Below, one piece after another: positions 1 through 5,305 of a DNA stretch of 7,743 nucleotides. The translations under genes were made by a program, and so were the position numbers. This DNA is from an uncultured Anaerolineales bacterium. GTDB taxonomy: Bacteria > Chloroflexota > Anaerolineae > Anaerolineales > Villigracilaceae. The notes under the pieces were generated by a model. It was not told the DNA's origin. It ran no database searches and saw only the letters and a list, made by a program, of their open reading frames with translations. The stretch covers positions 1 to 7,743 of the forward strand of contig CALLJA010000204.1 of NCBI GenBank assembly GCA_938008865.1, in the 5' to 3' direction. Position 1 is the stretch's first letter. Each line of letters starts with the position of its first letter.

Positions 1-368
1 GTCCGCGCCGCCCAGCCCGCCAGGATCAGCACAGCGATGAAGGCCAGCACGGAGACGGCGGCCTCGGTCAGCGCGGCAGCTTTGATCAACGCCGCGGCTT
101 TTTGCTTCTCGCCCTTTTCGAGGTACTCGCCGCCGTAGCGCACCACCAGCTCGCTCATGCGGAAGGACAGGATGCTGTTGACCGTGGAGGCGAATCCCAT
201 CACGACCGTGATCAGGCCCAGCCCGTCCGCGCCAAGCAGACGGATGGCCAGCGCCCCCATGACGACGCTCAGCCCCAGGCTGATGGTGTTGCTGGTGAAC
301 AGGTGCGCGCTGGAGCGCAGCACGCGGCCCAGCAGCGGGTCGTGTTTGAGTCTATCGAGAAGGGACAT
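1..368 (-). CDS. Polysaccharide flippase (Wzx/PST, MATE-like superfamily), N-terminal part, cut by the window edge
   Basis: The gene starts with ATG at 368 and runs off the left edge after 122 codons. The visible protein opens with a basic stretch (MSLLDRLKHDPLLGRVLRSS), followed by a hydrophobic helix at about residues 22-45 ending in IRLLGADGLG, a second at about 50-70, an amphipathic charged loop (YLEKGEKQK, about 82-90) and a third helix at about 95-118. This layout, with the LLG.DGLG turn after helix 1, is typical of lipid-linked oligosaccharide flippases, which move undecaprenyl-linked glycan units across the inner membrane. The location beside UDP-sugar dehydrogenase and epimerase genes supports a polysaccharide role. 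There is no Shine-Dalgarno before the ATG; a TACAAT box sits 7 nt upstream. Substrate specificity cannot be read, and the family call rests on the N-terminal third only. Confidence 0.72.
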   Translation of the reverse strand, partial: MSLLDRLKHDPLLGRVLRSSAHLFTSNTISLGLSVVMGALAIRLLGADGLGLITVVMGFASTVNSILSFRMSELVVRYGGEYLEKGEKQKAAALIKAAALTEAAVSVLAFIAVLILAGWAAR

Positions 369-375
369 GGGGTAA

Positions 376-384
376 ATTGTAACA
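376..384 (-). promoter_or_regulatory. Candidate extended -10 promoter of the flippase gene
   Basis: On the minus strand the sequence reads TGTTACAAT, one mismatch from the extended -10 consensus TGnTATAAT. Only 7 nt separate it from the ATG at 368, so a start site about 7 nt downstream would fall on or next to the ATG. The intervening bases (TTACCCC) contain no ribosome binding site. No convincing -35 is visible, which is acceptable for an extended -10 promoter. The site follows a hairpin terminator, as expected for a new transcription unit. Confidence 0.45.
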
Positions 385-403
385 AGGATTCCCGCCGTGG
401 TGG

Positions 404-548
404 CTTTGAACCGCGAAGCAGCGAAGAGCGCGAAGATTTCTCTAGATTTGGAAGAGCATGAAAAGAGTCCACCAAACGATGGACTCTTTTCATTGAGTGA
501 ATATTCAACCAGGGAGAGGTTAAAACTCTGCATCTCCGCGGTTCAAAG
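404..548. repeat. Intergenic inverted-repeat element with 12-bp perfect ends
   Basis: CTTTGAACCGCG at 404-415 is repeated in perfect inverted orientation at 537-548, bounding about 145 bp. The left half holds three GCGAAG hexamers (413-418, 421-426, 430-435) spaced 8-9 bp apart. A separate 14-bp hairpin lies in the middle. The element begins 7 bp after the epimerase stop codon on the minus strand. It has no coding content. It resembles small dispersed palindromic elements of bacterial intergenic regions; copy number cannot be judged from one window. Confidence 0.55.
458..493 (-). terminator. Strong hairpin, probable terminator of the epimerase transcript
   Basis: A perfect 14-bp stem (458-471 paired with 480-493) encloses an 8-nt loop. 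The base of the stem is A-rich on one side and T-rich on the other (AAAAGAGTCCA / TGGACTCTTTT), so it could work in both directions. It lies about 60 nt after the epimerase stop and before the flippase promoter candidate. The U-run is only four bases and lies inside the stem, so termination efficiency is uncertain; it could instead be the core of the surrounding repeat element. Confidence 0.55.
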
Positions 549-555
549 GGCCCTG

Positions 556-1527
556 TTACGGCGTCAGCACATCGCGAGCCCAGCCGCGCTCCTGGTTGTA
601 CCAGTCGATCAAATGGCCCACGCCCTCTTTCAGCGTGACCTGCGGCTGCCAGCCAAGCATCTCGCGCGCCTTGGACACGTCCGCCCAGTTGGTGAACATG
701 TCGGCCAGGTTGGGCGGACCATATTTCACGTCCGCCTTCCTGCCGGTCAATTCCTCGATCAACTCGACCAGGCCGTTGATGGTGATGACCTCGTGCCCGC
801 CCAGGTTGACGATCTCGTAGCCGACGGGTTTGAGCGCCGCGATGGTGCCGCGCACGATGTCATCGATGTAGGTGAATCCGCGCGACTGGGTCCCGTCGCC
901 GTTGATGCGCACGGGCTGGCCTTCGGTGATCCACTGCGCGAAGCGGAACATCGCCAGGTCGGGTCGGCCGGCGGGACCATAAACGGTGAAGTAACGCAAA
1001 ATGGTCACGTCGATGTCGTAGAGGTGATGGTAGGAGTGAGTCAACGCCTCGGCGCCCTTCTTACTGGCAGCATACGGCTGGAGCGGCTCGCTGCTGGAAG
1101 CCGTCTCGGGCGTGGGGTAGGGCGGGTTCTCGCCGTAGATGCTGGAGGTGGAGGCCATCACGATCTTCTTGCAGCCGAACTGACGGCAGACTTCCAGCAT
1201 GTTCAACGTGCCCAGCACGTTCGACTCGAGGAACACCCAGGGATTCTCCACGCTGAAGCGGACGCCCGCCCGCGCCGCCAGGTGGATCACGCCGTCGAAC
1301 TTGTCGTTGCGGAACAGGTCGATGACGGGTTTCTCCGAGATGTCGGCCTTGTGGAAGGAGAATCCTTTGTTGGCCTGCAGGTTGCGCAGGCGATATTCCT
1401 TCATGCGCGGATCGTAGGCGTCGTTCATGTTGTCGATGCCGACCACGCTGTGCCCCTGCTCGAGCAGCATCTGCGAGGTCCGCGCGCCGATAAATCCCGC
1501 CGCGCCGGTTACCAGATAATGTGCCAT
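556..1527 (-). CDS. NAD-dependent UDP-sugar epimerase, probably UDP-glucuronate-type 4-epimerase
   Basis: This 323-aa protein is an extended short-chain dehydrogenase/reductase. The Rossmann NAD-binding motif TGAAGFIG is at residues 7-14, the acidic cofactor residue region GIDNMND follows at 30-36, the Ser/Thr of the catalytic triad lie in ASTSSIYG (125-132), and the catalytic Tyr152 and Lys156 are in YAASK. RYFTVYGPAGRPD (178-190) and the early IDNMNDAYDP region are typical of UDP-glucuronate 4-epimerases, which interconvert UDP-glucuronate and UDP-galacturonate by transient C4 oxidation. Because the neighbouring dehydrogenase looks like a UDP-GlcNAc type, the substrate could be the N-acetylated uronate (TviC-like role). 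It lies downstream of the dehydrogenase with a 103-nt gap filled by a palindromic repeat. The length is normal and the start is set by a very strong ribosome binding site. Confidence 0.88.
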   Translation of the reverse strand: MAHYLVTGAAGFIGARTSQMLLEQGHSVVGIDNMNDAYDPRMKEYRLRNLQANKGFSFHKADISEKPVIDLFRNDKFDGVIHLAARAGVRFSVENPWVFLESNVLGTLNMLEVCRQFGCKKIVMASTSSIYGENPPYPTPETASSSEPLQPYAASKKGAEALTHSYHHLYDIDVTILRYFTVYGPAGRPDLAMFRFAQWITEGQPVRINGDGTQSRGFTYIDDIVRGTIAALKPVGYEIVNLGGHEVITINGLVELIEELTGRKADVKYGPPNLADMFTNWADVSKAREMLGWQPQVTLKEGVGHLIDWYNQERGWARDVLTP

Positions 1528-1530
1528 ATT

Positions 1531-1539
1531 ATCACCTCC
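1531..1539 (-). promoter_or_regulatory. Near-perfect Shine-Dalgarno of the epimerase gene
   Basis: The minus strand reads GGAGGTGAT, a nine-base match to the anti-Shine-Dalgarno end of 16S rRNA, with the GGAGG core 7 nt before the ATG at 1527. It fixes the start codon. Its strength may compensate for the palindromic repeat that separates this gene from the dehydrogenase. Confidence 0.8.
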
Positions 1540-1544
1540 AAAAT

Positions 1545-1628
1545 GTCATTACGAGGAGGCCGCGGGCCGACGAAGCAATCTTTATTATGCTGCCATGAGA
1601 TTGCCTCGGGCTGTGCCCTCGCAATGAC
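1545..1628. repeat. Palindromic intergenic repeat (GTCATT..GCAATC family), MITE/REP-like
   Basis: The 84-bp element begins GTCATTACGAGG and ends with its inverted counterpart (CCTCGCAATGAC at 1617-1628). The inner parts of the arms, CGAAGCAATCT (1571-1581) and AGATTGCCTCG (1598-1608), also pair. The arms align along about 31-37 bp with a few mismatches and small gaps, leaving a loop of about 16 bp. This end sequence is one I recognise as a common dispersed intergenic repeat in environmental bacterial genomes, though no search was possible. It starts 2 bp after the dehydrogenase stop codon and ends 5 bp before the epimerase Shine-Dalgarno, so the mRNA between the two genes would fold into a long hairpin. 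Confidence 0.75.
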
Positions 1629-1630
1629 GT

Positions 1631-2953
1631 CTATAATCGTTCTACGTTTTCGCTTTCCTTGCCCAATTTGCCCGTGGCGTTGCGGCTGTCGAACACGAAC
1701 TTGGCGGCCTGGATGATGGCGGGGTAATCGTAGGCCTTGTGGTTGGTCACGATGATGACCGCATCCGCGTCGGCCACGGCGGACATCACGTCCGCGATGC
1801 TGTCCATCTTCCAGCCTTCGTACTCGTGGTGGATGTGCGGGATGTACGGGTCGTGATACTCCACGATGGCGCCCTTGCGCTTGAGCAGCGCGATCACATC
1901 CAGCGCGGGCGACTCGCGCACATCGTCGATGTCGGGTTTGTAGGCCGCGCCCAACACCAGCACCTTCGAGCCCTTCAGGGTCTTGCCGCGGTCGTTCATG
2001 GCCTCCAGCATGCGGTTAACCACGTAGCGCGGCATGTTGGTGTTGATCTCGGAAGCCAGGTCGATGAAGCGCGCATTGTAATTGAAAGCCTTCATCTTCC
2101 ACGAGAGATATAGCGGGTCGATCGGGATGCAGTGCCCGCCCAGGCCCGGCCCGGGCGTGAACTTCATGAAGCCGAACGGCTTGGAGGCCGCCGCGTCGAT
2201 CACCTCCCACACGTCCACGCCGAGGCGCTCGCACATGATGGCCATCTCGTTGACCAGGCCGATGTTGATCATGCGGAAGGTGTTCTCCAGCAGCTTGGCC
2301 ATTTCCGCGGCCTCCGCCGACGAGACCGAGTGGATGTGCTGGATGGCGCCCGCATACCAAACCGAGGCCACCTCACTGCAGGCGGGCGTGATACCGCCCA
2401 TCACCTTGGGGGTGTTGAGGGTGGTGAAATCCTCGCGGCCCGGGTCCACGCGCTCGGGCGAGAAGGCCAGGAACCAGTCCTCGCCGACCTTCAGGTCGTG
2501 TTCCTCGCCCAGTTTGGGCAGCAACACTTCGCGGGTCGTGCCCGGGTAGGTGGTCGACTCGAGCACCACCACCATGCCCGCATGCATGTACTTGGCCAAC
2601 TCTTCGGTAGCCGAGAGGATGAACGACATATCGGGGTCGCCCGTCTTGCGCAGCGGGGTCGGCACGCAAATGCTGACCGCGTCCATCTCCCGCAGCACCG
2701 AGAAATCGGCGGTGGCGGTCAGGCGCCCCGACTTGACCAGTTTCTCGATGGCTTCGGTCTTGACGTCTGGAATGTATGAAACGCCCTTGTTGAGCGAGTC
2801 GACCTTGCGCGAATCGGGGTCCACGCCCGTGACGTGAAATCCCGCCTCGCCAAAGACCACGGCCAGGGGCAGCCCCACGTAGCCCAGGCCCAGGATGGCG
2901 ATCTTGGCGGTCTTGTCTTGCAGTTTTGTGATCAGGGTCTCTTTGATGGTCAT
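1631..2953 (-). CDS. Nucleotide-sugar 6-dehydrogenase, probably UDP-N-acetylglucosamine type (WbpA/TviB-like)
   Basis: This 440-aa cytoplasmic enzyme oxidises the C6 hydroxyl of a UDP-sugar to a carboxylate with two NAD+. The N-terminal Rossmann domain shows ILGLGYVGLPLA (20-31) with the acidic GVDPD (43-47). CVPTP (96-100) and ESTTYPGTT (132-140) are conserved cofactor and active-site segments. EMAKLLENTFRMINI (217-231) carries the conserved Lys and Asn, and the catalytic nucleophile is Cys275 in GGHCIPIDP. A C-terminal UDP-binding domain with LGAAYKPDIDDVRESPA (334-350) follows. FSPERVDPG and GGHCIPIDP favour the UDP-GlcNAc/UDP-ManNAc dehydrogenases over classical UDP-glucose dehydrogenase. 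The start has AAGGA 8 nt upstream. It precedes the epimerase, suggesting successive steps, and follows the uracil-DNA glycosylase by 31 nt, so it may be cotranscribed with it. The exact substrate is not proven. Confidence 0.88.
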   Translation of the reverse strand: MTIKETLITKLQDKTAKIAILGLGYVGLPLAVVFGEAGFHVTGVDPDSRKVDSLNKGVSYIPDVKTEAIEKLVKSGRLTATADFSVLREMDAVSICVPTPLRKTGDPDMSFILSATEELAKYMHAGMVVVLESTTYPGTTREVLLPKLGEEHDLKVGEDWFLAFSPERVDPGREDFTTLNTPKVMGGITPACSEVASVWYAGAIQHIHSVSSAEAAEMAKLLENTFRMINIGLVNEMAIMCERLGVDVWEVIDAAASKPFGFMKFTPGPGLGGHCIPIDPLYLSWKMKAFNYNARFIDLASEINTNMPRYVVNRMLEAMNDRGKTLKGSKVLVLGAAYKPDIDDVRESPALDVIALLKRKGAIVEYHDPYIPHIHHEYEGWKMDSIADVMSAVADADAVIIVTNHKAYDYPAIIQAAKFVFDSRNATGKLGKESENVERL

Positions 2954-2984
2954 GGAAATTTTCCTTCGTTGACAGCGCCGTTCG

Positions 2985-3620
2985 CTAGAACAGGCTCAAC
3001 TGTTTGAGATTTTCCTTGCGGTACTCCGTCTTTGGCTTGGACACAGCCCTGCCCAATTCCGCGCGGACTTCCTTCAGCAGGTCAGGCAGCTTGACGAAAT
3101 CCGCCAGGATGGCCGCCTTCAACGCGGATTGGGTCAACGCGTCGGCAGGCGGATGCATCGGGATGAGGTAACGGCTCCCCGCCTTGTGCAGGGTCCCGTG
3201 CACCGAGCCGATCCGCGCCCCGGGCAGGAAGCGTCCCAGCGAACAGCGGCCCAGGGTGACGATCACGCTCGGGTTCACGGCCTCGATCTGCCGCTCCAGG
3301 AATTCACCGCAGACGGTCAATTCCTCGGGCAGCGGATCGCGGTTGCCCGGCGGGCGGCACTTGACGATGTTCCCGATCCACACTTCCGAGCGCCGCAGTT
3401 CGGCCTGCGCCAGCAGCTGCGAGAGGAACTGCCCCGCAGCGCCCACGAACGGGCGTCCCTGCTCGTTCTCGTAGAACCCGGGTCCCTCGCCGATGAACAT
3501 AACCTCGGCCCGCGCAGGCCCCTCGCCCGGGACGGGCAACTTACGCGAAGCGTGCAGGGCGCAACGCTCACAAGTCGAGATCTCGGCGGCAATATCCGCC
3601 AGGATGCGTCCGCCGCTCAC
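2985..3620 (-). CDS. Family 4 uracil-DNA glycosylase with a [4Fe-4S] cluster
   Basis: This 211-aa protein belongs to the family 4 (UdgA-type) enzymes, which excise uracil from deaminated DNA. Four cysteines in family positions, Cys17 and Cys20 (CERC), Cys88 (KCRPPGNR) and Cys104 (VCGEFL), should bind the cluster. Motif 1 is GEGPGFYENEQGRPFVG (44-60), and NIVKCRPPGNRDP (84-96) is well conserved. Motif 2 is odd: where the family usually reads YHPA, this protein reads M-H-P-P-A at 155-159, so the histidine is shifted by one residue. The start is GTG, inside a GTGA overlap with the rimI stop, with GGAGGT 5 nt upstream, so translation is probably coupled. The basic C-terminal tail after about residue 190, ending KQLSLF, is outside the core domain. 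Confidence 0.9.
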   Translation of the reverse strand: MSGGRILADIAAEISTCERCALHASRKLPVPGEGPARAEVMFIGEGPGFYENEQGRPFVGAAGQFLSQLLAQAELRRSEVWIGNIVKCRPPGNRDPLPEELTVCGEFLERQIEAVNPSVIVTLGRCSLGRFLPGARIGSVHGTLHKAGSRYLIPMHPPADALTQSALKAAILADFVKLPDLLKEVRAELGRAVSKPKTEYRKENLKQLSLF

Positions 3621-4084
3621 GGCCGACCTCCGCGAAATGCGCCCAGGTCCAGAGACATCAGGAGCGCGTCTTCATGATTATCGTTGTAATAACGCGGACG
3701 GATCCCGTCTTCCACGTAGCCAAAGCGGCGGTACATCGCCTGCGCCACCGTATTGCTGGCCCGCACCTCCAGCAGCGACTTGACCGCCCCTTCTGCGATG
3801 GCGGACAGCAGAGCATACGTCAGCAATTCTTCGCCGATGCCCTGCCGCCGAAAGTCGGGATGGGTGGCGATGGTGGCGACGTGCGCCTCGTCTACGATCA
3901 TCCAAACCACGATCATGCCTGCCACGCGGCCTTCGACCTCGGCCACCCAGCAGCGCGCCGCGGGGTTGCCCGTTACCTCGAAGCGGAACGAACGTTCGGG
4001 CCAGGGCAGCGTGAACGACAGCCGGTCGATCTCATGCACGGCGGGCACATCGGCCTCGTCCATGCGGCGTATCGTGAATTTCAT
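3617..4084 (-). CDS. rimI: Ribosomal protein S18-alanine N-acetyltransferase-like GNAT enzyme
   Basis: This 155-aa single-domain GNAT transfers acetyl from acetyl-CoA to a protein N-terminus; the namesake substrate is ribosomal protein S18. The acetyl-CoA pyrophosphate loop RRQGIG is at 79-84. Glu106 (LLEVRASN) and Tyr118 (AMYRRFGY) fit the general base and general acid of E. coli RimI (Glu103, Tyr115). The YYNDNHEDALLM segment (132-143) matches the characteristic RimI C-terminus. The start overlaps the tsaB stop as ATGA and the stop overlaps the next start as GTGA. tsaE-tsaB-rimI is a widespread gene order. The start has only a weak ribosome binding site, consistent with coupling. A later ATG at codon 8 is possible but would cut into the first beta strand. 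The actual acceptor protein is unproven. Confidence 0.88.
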   Translation of the reverse strand: MKFTIRRMDEADVPAVHEIDRLSFTLPWPERSFRFEVTGNPAARCWVAEVEGRVAGMIVVWMIVDEAHVATIATHPDFRRQGIGEELLTYALLSAIAEGAVKSLLEVRASNTVAQAMYRRFGYVEDGIRPRYYNDNHEDALLMSLDLGAFRGGRP

Positions 4085-4749
4085 CCTGGGATGGGCTCGG
4101 CGGCGTGCAGGTAGATGGGCGCCAGCGACGACAGGTCATCGACCTGCCCCGCCTGCCAGCGCGCCCAGGCCAGTTCGGCCAGGATGGCGGGGCGGCGCAC
4201 CGAGTTGGCGGCCGTCATCAGCACCACGTTGACGCGCTTGCGCGCCAGGCGCTGACGCTCCTCGGCATTGAGTTCGCCGCACACGATGGTGGGATTCTGA
4301 ATCTGTTCGGCGAGCGAATCCACCGTCTCCACTTTGGCTGGACCCTGAGCCTGCCACCCAGTTTCGGAAGCCGCATACCAGCCGACGGCCAGTCGTCCGC
4401 GCCCGGCTTGCAGCGTGGCGACCAGCGGCAGGTCCGAGAGCGGCTGGGCGGCGGCGACCACGTCGAGGGTGGGGATGCCGACCAGCGGCAGGCGGCGGGC
4501 CAGGGCCAGTCCCTTGGCGAAGGACAACCCGACCCGCAGTGCGGTGAAGGAGCCCGGGCCGATGGCCACGCCCAGGGCCGTGACCGCCTCCATCGTCAGG
4601 CCGCAGCGGGCCAGCAGTCCCGCCGTGGACGGAGCCAGTTCCACGGTGTGGAACTGGCGGTTGGTCCAGGCCATCTCGGCCAGCACCTGCGCGCCATCGT
4701 AAGCGGCCAGCCCCATCTGGGCGGTGGATGTGTCGATCGCCAGTAACAT
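4081..4749 (-). CDS. tsaB: tRNA N6-threonylcarbamoyladenosine (t6A) biosynthesis protein TsaB
   Basis: TsaB is an inactive ASKHA-fold paralogue of TsaD. It forms the TsaB-TsaD dimer that, with TsaE, transfers threonylcarbamoyl to A37 of ANN-decoding tRNAs in the cytoplasm. The 222-aa protein starts with the phosphate-1-like strand MLLAIDTST, has HTVELAP at 34-40, the hallmark GPGSFTALRVGLSFAKGLA at 64-82 and GIPTLDVVA at 91-99, and ends with LAPIYL (209-214), where other TsaBs have PVYL. The length is normal. The start ATG shares one base with the tsaE stop (TAATG), and GGAGG lies 6 nt upstream. tsaD is not in this window, and TsaB needs it to function. Confidence 0.93.
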   Translation of the reverse strand: MLLAIDTSTAQMGLAAYDGAQVLAEMAWTNRQFHTVELAPSTAGLLARCGLTMEAVTALGVAIGPGSFTALRVGLSFAKGLALARRLPLVGIPTLDVVAAAQPLSDLPLVATLQAGRGRLAVGWYAASETGWQAQGPAKVETVDSLAEQIQNPTIVCGELNAEERQRLARKRVNVVLMTAANSVRRPAILAELAWARWQAGQVDDLSSLAPIYLHAAEPIPG

Positions 4750-5246
4750 TAATCGCCTCCAAAGACGGCCTGGCGCAGGTCGGCCAGCAGGGCGTCGTTA
4801 CGCCTGCCGTGCGCGGTGAAGCGCATCTTGCGATGCTCTTCGGCCAGGTATTCCATTTCGAGCCAGATGTGATTCGCGGGGATCAGGTCCCGGATGCGCT
4901 CGGCCCATTCGACCAGCAGCGGACCCCGGGCCAGCATGGACTCGAGGTCCAGTTCTTCGGCCTCGGGCAGCGAGTCGAGCCGATAGGCATCCATGTGATG
5001 CAGCTGCGCGCCGTCGGCGCGGCGGTACATGTTGACGATGATAAAGGTCGGGCTGGAGACCGCATCAAGCGTGCCCCAGCCTTGTGCGAGTCCCTGCACG
5101 AAGGTGGTCTTGCCCGCGCCCAGGTCGCCTTGCAGGCAGATCACGTCCCCGGGGCGCAGCAACGCCCCCAGGCGCATGCCCACGCGGCGGGTTTGCTCGG
5201 GACTACGGCTGAAGAAGTCGAGGGTGTGTTCGTCGAGGATGGGCAT
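4749..5246 (-). CDS. tsaE: tRNA threonylcarbamoyladenosine biosynthesis ATPase TsaE
   Basis: TsaE is the P-loop ATPase that drives turnover of the TsaB-TsaD complex in t6A37 synthesis. In this 165-aa protein the Walker A motif GDLGAGKT is at residues 40-47, the family signature SSPTFIIVNMY at 64-74, the HHMDAYRL box with Asp86 at 83-90, and LLVEWAER, which includes the conserved Glu-Trp, at 110-117. SPEQT at 15-19 matches the usual N-terminus, which supports the ATG at 5246. No well-spaced Shine-Dalgarno exists: GGAG is about 15 nt away. Instead a TAGAAT box lies 9 nt upstream, just behind a strong terminator. It is the first gene of the tsaE-tsaB-rimI-udg cluster, whose members overlap. Confidence 0.93.
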   Translation of the reverse strand: MPILDEHTLDFFSRSPEQTRRVGMRLGALLRPGDVICLQGDLGAGKTTFVQGLAQGWGTLDAVSSPTFIIVNMYRRADGAQLHHMDAYRLDSLPEAEELDLESMLARGPLLVEWAERIRDLIPANHIWLEMEYLAEEHRKMRFTAHGRRNDALLADLRQAVFGGD

Positions 5247-5255
5247 AACGTATAA

Positions 5256-5261
5256 ATTCTA
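5256..5261 (-). promoter_or_regulatory. Candidate -10 box for the tsaE operon
   Basis: The minus strand reads TAGAAT, five of six matches to TATAAT, ending 9 nt before the tsaE ATG. It lies directly after the T-tract of the preceding terminator, so a promoter here would explain how tsaE is expressed past that terminator. Initiation would then fall within a few bases of the ATG. No clear -35 is visible, since the region 17 nt upstream is the terminator hairpin. Confidence 0.35.
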
Positions 5262-5265
5262 CTCC

Positions 5266-5297
5266 AAAAAAGACAGACGCGCCGCATGGCGCGTCTG
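5266..5297 (-). terminator. Intrinsic terminator after the TPR gene
   Basis: On the minus strand a perfect 10-bp GC-rich stem, CAGACGCGCC / GGCGCGTCTG (5297-5288 with 5283-5274), encloses the loop ATGC and is followed by TCTTTTTT. It starts 8 nt after the TPR stop codon and ends 19 nt before the tsaE ATG. This is a textbook rho-independent terminator, functional only in the minus direction because the plus side lacks a T-run. Confidence 0.93.
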
Positions 5298-5305
5298 GGA
5301 TTTGG

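Noticed and set aside
269..508. A 79-codon minus-strand frame covering the intergenic hairpin and the start of the flippase gene
   Set aside because: It runs through the inverted repeat and out of frame over the flippase N-terminus, with no ribosome binding site or plausible protein features.
404..548. CRISPR-like repeats (three GCGAAG hexamers)
   Set aside because: The units are only 6 bp, spacing is 8-9 bp, and there are no spacers of CRISPR size.
1545..1628. Intrinsic terminator between the dehydrogenase and epimerase genes
   Set aside because: The palindrome is long and imperfect, has a wide loop and lacks a T-run on the 3' side of the minus-strand transcript, so a dispersed repeat is the better reading.
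397..1716. A 439-codon open frame on the plus strand opposite the epimerase gene
   Set aside because: It is antisense to a gene with clear catalytic motifs, has composition typical of GC-rich shadow frames (rich in His, Arg, Val, Asp), crosses two intergenic repeats and shows no recognisable domain.
1631..2953. Classical UDP-glucose 6-dehydrogenase (Ugd)
   Set aside because: The catalytic segment reads GGHCIPIDP rather than the GGSCFPKD typical of UDP-glucose enzymes, so the UDP-N-acetylhexosamine type is more likely, though not certain.
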